Origin: Flavobacterium plurextorum
Lineage (GTDB): Bacteria; Bacteroidota; Bacteroidia; Flavobacteriales; Flavobacteriaceae
DNA: 64,000 nt
Direction of reading: 5' to 3'
Assembly: GCF_002217395.1 (NCBI RefSeq)
Contig: NZ_MUHD01000005.1
Span: 92,399-156,398 of the forward strand
The position numbers and the translations under genes are program-made. Below are positions 8,801-17,085 of the stretch, one piece after another. The first letter of the stretch is position 1, and each line of letters starts with the position of its first letter. Below the pieces are notes generated by a model that saw nothing but the letters and a program-made list of their open reading frames with translations, ran no database searches and was not told the origin of the DNA.

Positions 8801-9902
8801 AAAAGTTTCCTTTAGTATCTTGTTTGATGACTCCGATAACTTCGTCGTTTAACGATGGCTTAGCCGAGTTTTGGCTTAAAATATTAAACTTAATATCGTT
8901 TTTATGATAGTAATTGATACCGCCATAATAGGTTCCCAGCCAGATTCCGTTTTGTTTATCTTTCAAAAAGCATCGAACCGAATTTTGAGCAATTGTATAC
9001 GGCTGTGAAATTTGATGATAATAATTTGTAAATGAATTGGCCGCTGGATTATAGATAGAAAGACCTCTAAAAGTGCCAAACCAGATATTGCCCTCAGTAT
9101 CTTTGCCCACGCAGCGAATATTATTATCAGCGATACTATTTGCTGATGAACTGTGTGTAAGACTAGAAGTCTGGCGGTTTTGACCATTATACAAAATCAC
9201 TCCATAACCTTCAGTTGCAATCCACAAGTTCTTGTTATCTACAAAAACGCTATTGATGTAAGGTTTGTTAGTTCCTAAATTCAGTTTTTTTAATTGATGT
9301 GTTTTTGGGTTTAATTGAAAAAGACCAACATCGGTGCCAATAAGAAGCTGCTGCTGCCAAAAACCGATGTAAGCAATCTCTTTTATTTCGTGAGAAGAAG
9401 CTTTAAATTTAATATTGGTAAATTTTCCGTCTTTTGGTGAAAGAACAAAAATCTCTCCTGTAATTGATGCTGCCCAAATACGATGTTCGCTGTCTTCTGT
9501 AATTGACGAAATATACCATTCGCCCAAACTTTTTGGAAACTGGTAATTCGTAAAGTTGTCAGTATCATAATTGTAAACACTTAAACCTTGATTTCCGCCT
9601 ATCCATAATCGCCCTTTATGATCTGTAAACAAACTTCGAATGAAATAAGATTGTAAACTGTTTTTAGCATTTTTTAAAGGGCGATACACTTTAAAACCTT
9701 TACTGTCATAACGATTTAATCCGTCCTGAGTTCCTATCCAGATAAAACCTAAAGTATCTTGCTGAATAGCAAAAACAGAACTTTGCGACAAGCCTTTATC
9801 AACCGAAATAGTTCGGAAATAGCGATCTTGTACCTGAGCCTGACTTTTAGTGGCAAAAAGTACGAAATAGAAAAGCACAGCTATGGCAATCGTTTTCTTC
9901 AT
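5862..9902 (-). CDS. Hybrid two-component system sensor/regulator (HTCS)
   Basis: This 1346-residue one-protein signalling chain is typical of Bacteroidota PULs. A signal peptide (1-22) precedes a long periplasmic sensor of repeated WIGT-type blades (two-component regulator propeller, about 25-660) and a Y_Y_Y domain (about 705-770). One membrane helix follows (780-801), then HisKA with His838 in SHELRTP and an ATPase domain (Asn951 region, DTGVGI from 983, GSGVGLAF). The receiver domain has phosphoacceptor Asp1142 and Lys1194, and an AraC-type DNA-binding domain covers about 1245-1343. Known HTCSs bind an oligosaccharide product directly and activate susC/susD. By position this one should sense heparan-derived fragments. 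All catalytic motifs are intact. Confidence 0.96.
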   Translation of the reverse strand: MKKTIAIAVLFYFVLFATKSQAQVQDRYFRTISVDKGLSQSSVFAIQQDTLGFIWIGTQDGLNRYDSKGFKVYRPLKNAKNSLQSYFIRSLFTDHKGRLWIGGNQGLSVYNYDTDNFTNYQFPKSLGEWYISSITEDSEHRIWAASITGEIFVLSPKDGKFTNIKFKASSHEIKEIAYIGFWQQQLLIGTDVGLFQLNPKTHQLKKLNLGTNKPYINSVFVDNKNLWIATEGYGVILYNGQNRQTSSLTHSSSANSIADNNIRCVGKDTEGNIWFGTFRGLSIYNPAANSFTNYYHQISQPYTIAQNSVRCFLKDKQNGIWLGTYYGGINYYHKNDIKFNILSQNSAKPSLNDEVIGVIKQDTKGNFWIGTNDKGINYWNKNAGTISYYSNSENNPNSISSNNIKAIAFDDNGNVLVGTHNGGMNLLNPKSGTAQRFLHDEKNPNSIAGNLVYALLKDSKGRIWVGTRTGLDQFHPETKTFTHIHLDKAGKRLTSDAVTFLFEDSKNRIWIGTTNGVTLFYPDTLLFGNVGHGKLSEDIINCITEDQKHRIWIGTREGLRLYDENQESFISFKARKDFFQETIYGIVPDNDGNLWISTNNGLIKFNPDSRSVQNFDESDGLQNKQFNEYSFCKAQDGMLLFGGIKGISYFYPAMIKQKPLPLKLSFTTLEVLNKTVAVNDETNILEQHIDQVKELEIGSEYKQFSIFFNTFNYISSNRTYYYYKLDGIDKDWQRTDQLKVSYSNLPAGKYNFQIKAVGPNGEMSSVRSLTIDILAPWYKTLWFSLLLLTIIGIAVYIGFKIIKERIQAEQQLKLERIDKERVSYINQVKMDFFTNVSHELRTPLTLILAPLEELLKTPFADKISKKKHELMFINAKRLYNLVDQLFEFRKTEMGTRQLKVGKGDIVRFTREIYESFKPLSEKNDIHFSFHTDETQLLFYFDKDAMEKILFNLLSNAFKYTKTGQSITLELVKKNETVEIKVADTGVGISEDDLSKVFDRFYQVNNREMNLGSGVGLAFTKRLVELHHGEISAESTKEVGSAFKVTIPLSDQVYKNDQHIEDSLYELDIVTDNELDNENILEEENELAERDQPIKLLLVDDNKEIIDYLQDYFGKIYDVTVAYNGQMALELLEIHQFDIIISDVMMPELDGLHFCKRVKQNINTSHIPLVLLTARTETSQQLKGIEMGADDYITKPFSTPILAAKITNLLRSRKRLKEYYAVGKEMVPENIAFNTLDEDFLKQAIQIVEDHLADSEFSVDHFSRQIGMSRSNLYLKLKAITGESAMDFIKRIRFKKAVELMQSKRYTIAQITYMCGFNSPSYFSTAFKQHYGCMPSEYLAKLEQPKE

Positions 9903-10001
9903 GAAAGTCTCAATTTTAATTGTTTTGTTTGTTTTCTTTTAAAATAAAAGTCATTGATTAAAGGAATCAAAAAATCTGCTAAATCTGCGTGAAAAAAAAT
10001 G

Positions 10002-10085
10002 AACACATAGAAACATAGATTTTAAACTCTAAATCAGAGTGTTTATAGAAAATGACATTTTTCCGCATAGTCCTTTGTAATTTAA
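10002..10085. repeat. MITE-like repeat, truncated copy C
   Basis: It carries the same 17-base end, aacacatagaaacatag (10002-10018), followed by an interior resembling copy B (gaaaatgacatttttccgcatag against gaaacacatttctctcacatag). The right inverted end is missing. It lies between the HTCS start and the 3' end of the lyase operon. Confidence 0.5.
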
Positions 10086-10140
10086 TAGCTTATTGATAAT
10101 TTAACTCTAAATTTAAACAAAAAGAAAACACTTTATTCTT

Positions 10141-12819
10141 TTAATTTTTATCGTATTTAGCTGCATCTGGCAACTCGTCAACAACTTCTTGTTTGTTTAC
10201 TTTAGAATTGTAAAATTCCAGTAATACAGAACTTCCTGCAATTTTTGGTGCATATTTTTTTCCTTCAAACTCTATAGATTGATTTCCAAAACTAAATGCT
10301 GATTTTGCGGTTTTGCCAATCACTTGTAAAGCTGCCGTTTTCTTGCCGTCTAACTGCGCTAAAATTTCCCAATCTCCCACTTGTAAATGCTTTAAATCAT
10401 TAATGTTTGATAAGGTTTTAATGACTTCTGTTTTACCTTCTTTGATTTGAATGATAGTCAAGAATCTAAATTTTTGTTTAGGTTCTGAGGTAATTCCGGC
10501 GTGCCATTGGTCTTTAAAATCTTTAATTTTACCTTCATCATCGGTAACTTTATTCCAGTTAACTGCAGCTTCAAAAAACTGATTGTGCACAGCCATTTTT
10601 AGCGGACTTTCGGCATAAACATTAGCAGTAACATTTCCTAAGTCTGTTTTTACAACAAATTGCTGCTGATTCGATTTTTCCGAATTCTGACCTTCAATTG
10701 TATAATATGGGCAATGAAACTGTGTGGTCCATTTAACTGGATTTTTGGCTTCTAGTTCGTCGTACAAAACAATATATCCGCCTTCTAATTGCAGCATATG
10801 TCTTCTGTACAATGTTACGCCAGATTCTCCGTAACCGTTTTCTTTGCTTGGTACAACTTTAATCTGTTCGAATCTGTTCAGCCAGAATTCACTTTTAATT
10901 TCGCCGTAAGCATTGCTGGCGTCTCCTAAAGCATACTGTATGCGTTTTCCTGAGATCGCTCTTGGAATCCATCCGTAACCTTCTTCGCCAATTTTTTGGT
11001 TTAAGCTGTCGGCTAAAATAGTGTTGTACGCTTTTGTAGATCTATAGTCCAAAAGATTGTGCTTGTCGCTGAAATTGCTGTAGTAGCCAGTTCCTCCAAA
11101 GATTACTTTTCCTTTATAATTAATTGTAAAAGCATTTTGCGAAGCGTGCCCGTGTCCCGAAGAACCAAACGGACTGCTGAATAAATAGCTGCTTAAAGTT
11201 TTATCGGCGTTGGCTAAATCTTCATGCATGGCAACAACTCCTACATCTCCAAATTTGCGTGTTTTAGGCAAATCTGAAGGAGATGAAACAGGTAATTTTC
11301 GGTTTGGTTTAAAATTTAAAAGACGGAAAAGCAGGAAATCATCTGTACCGTGATAATAAGACGGATATTCTTTTTTTATTCCGTCAACATACCAGTTTAA
11401 ATATGGATTATCAATTTTGTAAGTCAGCGCATCAGCAAACCAAGCTTCGCCTTTTACAATGTACGGAATATTCTCCCACATGTCTCCAATTGCGGTACTT
11501 GCCGATTTATTAGGATGTGTATAAAGCATATAATAGGGCAGATTCTGCATCCAAGGCAATTTGAAATAATCGACTCCGCTAAAATCGCCAAACATTTGCG
11601 ACAGGTAAATAATCGATTTAAAGTTGACTCTAAAATAGCCGTTTCCTTCATGCCAGCCGCCATCTGTTGTGCCAAGAACTGGAAAACGCGCCGACCATAC
11701 TTCATACAAATAGGTAAGCCATTCTTTTGCTTCAGGCACATCGTTTATTACTGAAACGGTTGCAATAGCAAGATTTCGCATAGTAATCTGCCAGACATGA
11801 TTGTCACTTACGTGCAATTCAAAACGATTTGGTAAATGATCGTAAACTCTTTTTGCTCTCAGTTTAATGATATTTTTAAAAAGCTCTTTTTCATCTGGTG
11901 ATAAAAAATCATATCCCGCATCGTAAAACCAGCCTAAAGCTTCAAGTACTGCACCGCTTGTAAAATCATCGCCAGTTGCAAGTCCGTCAGGATTCATATT
12001 AGCAATGTTTATAGCTCTGCGTTTGGCGTCTAAAATGAAACGTTTGTCTTTAGTAAGCTGATAAGCAATACATAAATTACGAACTGGAGTACCAACGGCG
12101 TCTCCAAAACCATGATACATTCGCTCGATAATGATCTTTTTTTCTAATGGATTTTTACCAGTTGTATCAATTACACGTTGCGGTTTCTCTGTTGGGAGAG
12201 GAGCAAGCATTAATTTTTCCGCGTAAGCGATAAACTTTTTAGCCTCAGGATTATCTAAATTATTTTTGTAAAAATCCTCGCCAATTGTACGCATATCCCA
12301 CAAAAGCGGATGTGCTCCTTCATTTCGTTTTAAAACTTCGTTTACAGGCGGAGAAACTTTTTGGTTTGCATATTTTGAATCAATAACAAAATCGTACGTT
12401 GGAGACCACGTCCATTGATTGCTGTTTTTTAAGGCATACCCATATTTCCAATACCATTTTCCAGATTTTAAAGCCTGATGCAAAGGATAAACTGCCCAAC
12501 GTTGTTCGTTACTGGTAATTAAATCTTTAGTAAAGTTTTTATCGCTTGCCAGCATTACTTTGTATCGTACGTTGCCAATATTTGGATCTTCTGGAATTGC
12601 GCTGCCGCTTTCCATTGGTTTCACCATTTCTTTACCGTTTGTTCCCGGCCAAAGCAGAGCAGGAGCATTTGTAGGCACTGTTATTCCGTTTACAGGATAT
12701 GGCCATTCGCGTACTCTAGAATGTAATTTTTCGGCAGTGAGTTTAATTTCTGCAGGTTGCTGTGCAGCTAGTTTACCACTTAGAATTAGTAAGATCGCAA
12801 AACTTATATTTTTTATCAT
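10141..12819 (-). CDS. DUF4962-heparinase II/III lyase (PL15-like), copy 2
   Basis: This is an exported protein of 892 residues (signal peptide to about residue 19). A beta-sandwich DUF4962-type N-domain runs to about 150, then an alpha/alpha barrel and the heparinase II/III C-terminal sheet. Candidate catalytic residues of this fold are Asn340-His341 (SDNHVWQ), Tyr395 (EGNGYFRV) and His558 (GHGHASQ). Domain order and length fit exo-acting PL15-type heparin/heparan lyases better than PL12 or PL21, but I cannot assign the CAZy family without a search. It is a close tandem paralogue of the next gene, only 5 bases away, so both are cotranscribed behind the sulfatase. Confidence 0.85.
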   Translation of the reverse strand: MIKNISFAILLILSGKLAAQQPAEIKLTAEKLHSRVREWPYPVNGITVPTNAPALLWPGTNGKEMVKPMESGSAIPEDPNIGNVRYKVMLASDKNFTKDLITSNEQRWAVYPLHQALKSGKWYWKYGYALKNSNQWTWSPTYDFVIDSKYANQKVSPPVNEVLKRNEGAHPLLWDMRTIGEDFYKNNLDNPEAKKFIAYAEKLMLAPLPTEKPQRVIDTTGKNPLEKKIIIERMYHGFGDAVGTPVRNLCIAYQLTKDKRFILDAKRRAINIANMNPDGLATGDDFTSGAVLEALGWFYDAGYDFLSPDEKELFKNIIKLRAKRVYDHLPNRFELHVSDNHVWQITMRNLAIATVSVINDVPEAKEWLTYLYEVWSARFPVLGTTDGGWHEGNGYFRVNFKSIIYLSQMFGDFSGVDYFKLPWMQNLPYYMLYTHPNKSASTAIGDMWENIPYIVKGEAWFADALTYKIDNPYLNWYVDGIKKEYPSYYHGTDDFLLFRLLNFKPNRKLPVSSPSDLPKTRKFGDVGVVAMHEDLANADKTLSSYLFSSPFGSSGHGHASQNAFTINYKGKVIFGGTGYYSNFSDKHNLLDYRSTKAYNTILADSLNQKIGEEGYGWIPRAISGKRIQYALGDASNAYGEIKSEFWLNRFEQIKVVPSKENGYGESGVTLYRRHMLQLEGGYIVLYDELEAKNPVKWTTQFHCPYYTIEGQNSEKSNQQQFVVKTDLGNVTANVYAESPLKMAVHNQFFEAAVNWNKVTDDEGKIKDFKDQWHAGITSEPKQKFRFLTIIQIKEGKTEVIKTLSNINDLKHLQVGDWEILAQLDGKKTAALQVIGKTAKSAFSFGNQSIEFEGKKYAPKIAGSSVLLEFYNSKVNKQEVVDELPDAAKYDKN

Positions 12820-12824
12820 GGTAA

Positions 12825-15518
12825 TTATAACTTAGTTTTAGAATCATATTTTGCGACATCTGGTAATTCATCGATTACTTCTTGCAGCATTGGTTTGTTA
12901 TTGATAGTTTCAACAAGCATTGAGCTTCCGCTGGTTTGATGTTGATACGTTTTTTTTCCTAGTTTAATAGAAGAAGCACCGTAATTAAAAGCCGTATTTA
13001 ATTTTTCATTTTTAATGTTTAACATTGGAGCTTGATCACTATTTAATTGTGCAGATAACTCCCAACTGCCAAAATTCAGCTGAATGTTTCCATTTTCTAA
13101 TGCGACAGGTTTTATGATTTCTGCTGTTTTACCATCGATTTTAATGACGGTTAGAAAGCGCATTTTTTTACTTGGCGTTGAAGTTATTCCCGCATGCCAC
13201 TGATTTTTATATTCGAAAATTTTTCCGTCTGGGCCAGTTACTTTGTTCCAGTTTACGGCAGCTTCGGCAAATTTATCATGCACTTGCATTTTAAGATCAG
13301 TATTGGCAAAAACACTTGTATTTACTAAACCTACATCTGTTTTTACGGTAAAATTCTGCTGTTTACTGTTGGCTGTTTCTTTCGATTCAATTGTATAATA
13401 AGGCACTTGAAATTGGGTTGTCCATTTTACTGGTTTTTCAGCTTCGAGTTCATCGTAAATCACAACATAACCTTCTTCTAACTGTAGATAATGCCTGCGA
13501 TAAAGGGTAATATTTCGCTGTCCATATCCATTTGCTTCATTTGGTACGACATTAATTTTTTGAAAACGATCCAGCCAGAATTCATTTGTAATAGGACCGT
13601 AAGCTTTTGCAGCGTCGCCCAACACATATTGAATGTGTTTTCCTGTAATAAAACGTGGCGTCCAGCCGTAACCGTCTTCGCCAATTTTTTGTCCCAGACT
13701 ATCTGCGAGAATAGTTGAATAGGCTCTTGAAGTGCGATAATCTAATAGGTTGTGACGATCACTAAAATTACTGTAATAGCCAGTGCCTCCAAAAATTGTT
13801 TTGCCCTTATAGTTAATAGTAAATGCATTTTGTGAAGCATGACCGTGACCAGAAGAACCAATAGGACAGCTAAAGAAATAACTGCTTAAATTTTTAGAAG
13901 TATCAGATAGATTTTCATGCATAGCAGCGATTCCCATGTCTTGAAACCAACGTGATTTCGGAAGTTCATTAAACGACGATTCAGGCAGATTTCGTTCTGA
14001 TTTATAGTTTATTAATCGATAAAGCAATAAATCATCTGTTCCTGTAAAGTAGTTCGGATAGTCTTTTTTAATAGCAGCTACATAAGTATTAAGAAAAGGA
14101 TTGTTTATTCTATACGTAAGAGCATCAGCAAACGAAGCGTCGATTTTAGCAATATTAGGTTCTTTTTCCCACATGTCGCCCATAGCCATGCATGAAGCCG
14201 CCGATGGATGTGTGTATAGCAGGAAATATGGAAGATTTTGCATCCAAGGCAGTTGAAAATAATCTACACCGCTTAAATCTCCTAATAATTGAGATAAATA
14301 AATAAACGATCTAAAGTTTACTTTAAAATAACCGCTGCCTTCATGCCATCCGCCGTCATTATTACTTAAAATAGGGAATCGGGCAGACCAGACTTCATAA
14401 ATGTAAGTCAGCCATTTATTAGCTTCGGGTACTTCGTCGACAGTTGCTACGGCGCCTATTGCAAGATTTCGCAATGTAATCTGCCAAATGTGATTGTCGT
14501 TTATGTTGATTTCGAAGCGGTTTGGAAGATGACGGTAAATTCGTTCACCGCGTAATTTGATAACAGATTTTAAAAATGTTTTTTCGTCAGAGCTTAGAAA
14601 TTCAAATCCAGCATCGTAAAACCATGCAACAGCTTCTAATATTGCTCCTCCTGTAAAATCATCGCGAGTAGCTAAACCGTCTGGATTCATCTTGGCAATA
14701 TTGAGTGCTCTGCGTTTAGCATCCAAAATGAATCTTTTGTCTTTTGTAAGCTGATAAGCAATACAAAGATTACGTACAGGATTGCCCACCATATCTCCAA
14801 AACCGTGATACATGGCTTCAATATTGATTTTTTTCTGAAGTTCAGATTTGCCGGTTGTATCGATGTAACGTCTTGGTTTTTCTTCGGGAAGCGGCTCCAG
14901 CATTAATTTTTCAGCGTAAGCGATAAATTTTTTAGCTTCAGGATTAGATAGGTTTTTTAAGTAAAAATCGTTCCCTATTTTATTCATATTCCAAAGCCTC
15001 GGATGCTGTCCGTTTACACGCTGTAAAACCGTAGCGGCTGATGGTGAAACGGGATTATTTACAGCTGCAGGATTAACGATAAAATCATATGAAGGCGACC
15101 AAACCCAGTTTTGTGCGTTTTTCTGACGATAAGCATATTTCCAATACCATTTTCCAGATTTCAAAGGCTGATGAAGCGGATACATTGCCCATTCTTGCTC
15201 TTCGCTGCTGATTAAGTTTTGCTTAAAATCAGGATCAGAAGCCAGCATTACTTTGTAAACCACATGGTGAATTTTTGGATCAATGGTAAAATCATCTCCA
15301 ATATCTCCTGAAAGCACAATTTTCTTTTCGCCATTTGTTCCCGGCCAAAGTAAAGCAGGCGCATTTGTATTGATGGTCACTCCATTTGCAGGATAAGGCC
15401 ATTCTCTAAGTCTGCCATGCAGTGTTTCGGCTGTTAATTTAATTGTCGCTGGCTGTTGACCATATATATGAAATGTGATTACAAAAAGTAATAACATAAA
15501 TGCTTTTTTATGCAGCAT
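12825..15518 (-). CDS. DUF4962-heparinase II/III lyase (PL15-like), copy 1
   Basis: This 897-residue tandem paralogue has the same layout as its neighbour: signal peptide ending at IYGQ, DUF4962-type N-domain with the LREWPYPANG motif, alpha/alpha barrel, C-terminal heparinase sheet. Asn342-His343 (NDNHIWQ), Tyr397 (EGSGYFKV) and the GHGHASQ histidines are conserved, so both copies should be active. The copies differ in loop residues around the barrel, suggesting division of labour by sulfation pattern. It starts 15 bases after the sulfatase stop, which supports one operon: sulfatase, lyase, lyase. Substrate is inferred from the heparinase III homologue in the same locus. Confidence 0.85.
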   Translation of the reverse strand: MLHKKAFMLLLFVITFHIYGQQPATIKLTAETLHGRLREWPYPANGVTINTNAPALLWPGTNGEKKIVLSGDIGDDFTIDPKIHHVVYKVMLASDPDFKQNLISSEEQEWAMYPLHQPLKSGKWYWKYAYRQKNAQNWVWSPSYDFIVNPAAVNNPVSPSAATVLQRVNGQHPRLWNMNKIGNDFYLKNLSNPEAKKFIAYAEKLMLEPLPEEKPRRYIDTTGKSELQKKINIEAMYHGFGDMVGNPVRNLCIAYQLTKDKRFILDAKRRALNIAKMNPDGLATRDDFTGGAILEAVAWFYDAGFEFLSSDEKTFLKSVIKLRGERIYRHLPNRFEININDNHIWQITLRNLAIGAVATVDEVPEANKWLTYIYEVWSARFPILSNNDGGWHEGSGYFKVNFRSFIYLSQLLGDLSGVDYFQLPWMQNLPYFLLYTHPSAASCMAMGDMWEKEPNIAKIDASFADALTYRINNPFLNTYVAAIKKDYPNYFTGTDDLLLYRLINYKSERNLPESSFNELPKSRWFQDMGIAAMHENLSDTSKNLSSYFFSCPIGSSGHGHASQNAFTINYKGKTIFGGTGYYSNFSDRHNLLDYRTSRAYSTILADSLGQKIGEDGYGWTPRFITGKHIQYVLGDAAKAYGPITNEFWLDRFQKINVVPNEANGYGQRNITLYRRHYLQLEEGYVVIYDELEAEKPVKWTTQFQVPYYTIESKETANSKQQNFTVKTDVGLVNTSVFANTDLKMQVHDKFAEAAVNWNKVTGPDGKIFEYKNQWHAGITSTPSKKMRFLTVIKIDGKTAEIIKPVALENGNIQLNFGSWELSAQLNSDQAPMLNIKNEKLNTAFNYGASSIKLGKKTYQHQTSGSSMLVETINNKPMLQEVIDELPDVAKYDSKTKL

Positions 15519-15533
15519 AATCTTGTTTTTGGT

Positions 15534-16913
15534 TTATAACCCAGATTGAAAAGTATCTCCGTTTTCTTTGCACCACTGTTTTAAGTAACGACGCATTTCA
15601 TTCAGTTGTTTTTTATAGGCTGAATTAACGGCTAGGTTTGTAATTTCTCCTGGATCATTGGTTAGATTGAATAGTTGTTCTTTTAAATCGCCTTTATTGT
15701 AAACGATATACTTAAAATCTTTTGAAATTACAGCGCGTCCGCTGATGCCTAAAAGATCTTCGTTATCGGCAAAATCGGTTTCAATAACCAAAGTATCACG
15801 CAGGTTTTGCGCTGGATTGGCTATTTTTTTGCTAAGATCGATTCCTTTTAAATAATTAGGTTTTTGTACTCCGGTAAATCCGCAGATGGTCGGAATAATA
15901 TCGATTCCGTTACAAACCAGCATTTCGTCAGTTCGTGGTGACCATTGACCTATTTTCGAAATAATGAAAGGTATTTTTGCTGATTCTTCGTATAATATTT
16001 GTTTTTGGTTCCAGCTGTGACCTGCGTAACCGTCACCATGATCTGCTGTAAAAACGATGATGGTGTTTTTTTCGATATTGTATTTTTTTAAAGAAGCGAG
16101 AACCATTTCGATATAAACATCTACTTTTTCTACCAAGCGGTTGTAAGCCCATCGGTATTGACGCCATTGATCTTCTGTCCAGTTTACACTTGGATAGGTT
16201 CCTGGATTTACTTTTTGCTGTTCACGTACAATTTTAGGTTCATGATCTGGAATTTTCCAGTTAAGTGGCAAGGGTGGACATTGTGCTGCGGGTGGAGCTT
16301 TTTCTAGAACATCCATTTTTAGATCTTCATGGCGCGCCCACTCACAAATGTCATGCGGATTTAAAAAAGAAGCGACAAGCAAAAATGGTTTGTCTTTGTT
16401 TTCTTTGATAAAGCGCGCACAGAACGATGGAGTTGCGGCATCATTATAATCTTGAAAATTAGTGTTTTCGATGTATTCAAAACCATGCTGGCTTTTCTTT
16501 GCCGTTGGTACAGGCAAATGCCATTTTCCAACATAACCTGTTTTATATCCTCCGTTTTGGAAAATTTTCCCCATCATAAGCAAATCTTCGGGCCATTGTC
16601 CGTCTTTCTCTGGAGCATTTCCGATGAAACCATTCTCAAAAGGCATTTTTCCGCTCATAATTGAACTGCGTGACGGCGAACACAAAGGCTGCGCACAATA
16701 TGCTCTGGTAAAACGAACACCATTTTGTGCTAGTTTATCCATTGCAGGTGTATGTAAATCTTTATTTCCTGCAATACTCATAGCATCAGCAGTCTGCTGA
16801 TCGGTCATTATAATTAGAATATTAGGACGATCGCTGGTTTGAGCCTTACTCGCAAAGGGGGCGGCGATCAAACCTGCTAGAGATAATAGTACTATTGTTT
16901 TTTTAAATAACAT
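15534..16913 (-). CDS. Type I (S1) sulfatase
   Basis: This exported sulfatase has 459 residues and a signal peptide to about 25. Cys78 in CSPSR is the formylglycine site. RPNILIIMTDQQ (29-40) supplies the first metal ligand as Asp-Gln instead of the common Asp-Asp. GYVGKWHL and TADHGDGYAGH give further metal and sulfate contacts. It removes an ester or N-linked sulfate from heparan fragments, but the position attacked (2-O, 6-O, 3-O or N) cannot be decided from motifs alone. It is the first gene of the operon with the two PL15-like lyases. The candidate HTCS operator and a -7-like box lie 67-134 bases upstream. Maturation needs an anaerobic or FGE-type enzyme not present here. Confidence 0.93.
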   Translation of the reverse strand: MLFKKTIVLLSLAGLIAAPFASKAQTSDRPNILIIMTDQQTADAMSIAGNKDLHTPAMDKLAQNGVRFTRAYCAQPLCSPSRSSIMSGKMPFENGFIGNAPEKDGQWPEDLLMMGKIFQNGGYKTGYVGKWHLPVPTAKKSQHGFEYIENTNFQDYNDAATPSFCARFIKENKDKPFLLVASFLNPHDICEWARHEDLKMDVLEKAPPAAQCPPLPLNWKIPDHEPKIVREQQKVNPGTYPSVNWTEDQWRQYRWAYNRLVEKVDVYIEMVLASLKKYNIEKNTIIVFTADHGDGYAGHSWNQKQILYEESAKIPFIISKIGQWSPRTDEMLVCNGIDIIPTICGFTGVQKPNYLKGIDLSKKIANPAQNLRDTLVIETDFADNEDLLGISGRAVISKDFKYIVYNKGDLKEQLFNLTNDPGEITNLAVNSAYKKQLNEMRRYLKQWCKENGDTFQSGL

Positions 16914-16979
16914 AATGGTCTGGTTTATTTAGTAGCTAGCTGTCTTTTTATAGGACATAGAGTCTTTGAAAGTACAAAA

Positions 16980-16987
16980 CGAATTTA
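16980..16987 (-). promoter_or_regulatory. -7-like box of the sulfatase operon
   Basis: TAAATTCG on the minus strand differs by one base from TAnnTTTG. Its distance from the shared 44-bp element (17 bases) is identical to that of the TATATTTG box in front of susC. Confidence 0.5.
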
Positions 16988-17003
16988 GGGATCATTGATT
17001 TAA

Positions 17004-17047
17004 GATAGTTTTGATTTTGTACAAAATGCTATTAATTTTAATTAAAA
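17004..17047 (-). promoter_or_regulatory. Candidate HTCS operator upstream of the sulfatase
   Basis: This 44-base block matches 24894-24937, upstream of susC, at 35 of 44 positions without gaps, including gctattaattttaattaaaa here against actattgattttgattaaaa there. Nothing codes here. It is the natural place for the AraC-type domain of the HTCS to bind and activate. Confidence 0.6.
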
Positions 17048-17085
17048 GTCAATACCTGTGCGGTATTTCATACTGATTTTGCACT

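Noticed and set aside
12560..12835. 91-residue plus-strand frame
   Set aside because: It is antisense to the start of the second PL15-like lyase and shows no family features.
15534..16913. Naming the sulfatase by position of attack (2-O, 6-O, N)
   Set aside because: The visible CxPSR and metal motifs do not decide the S1 subfamily; a subfamily HMM search is needed.
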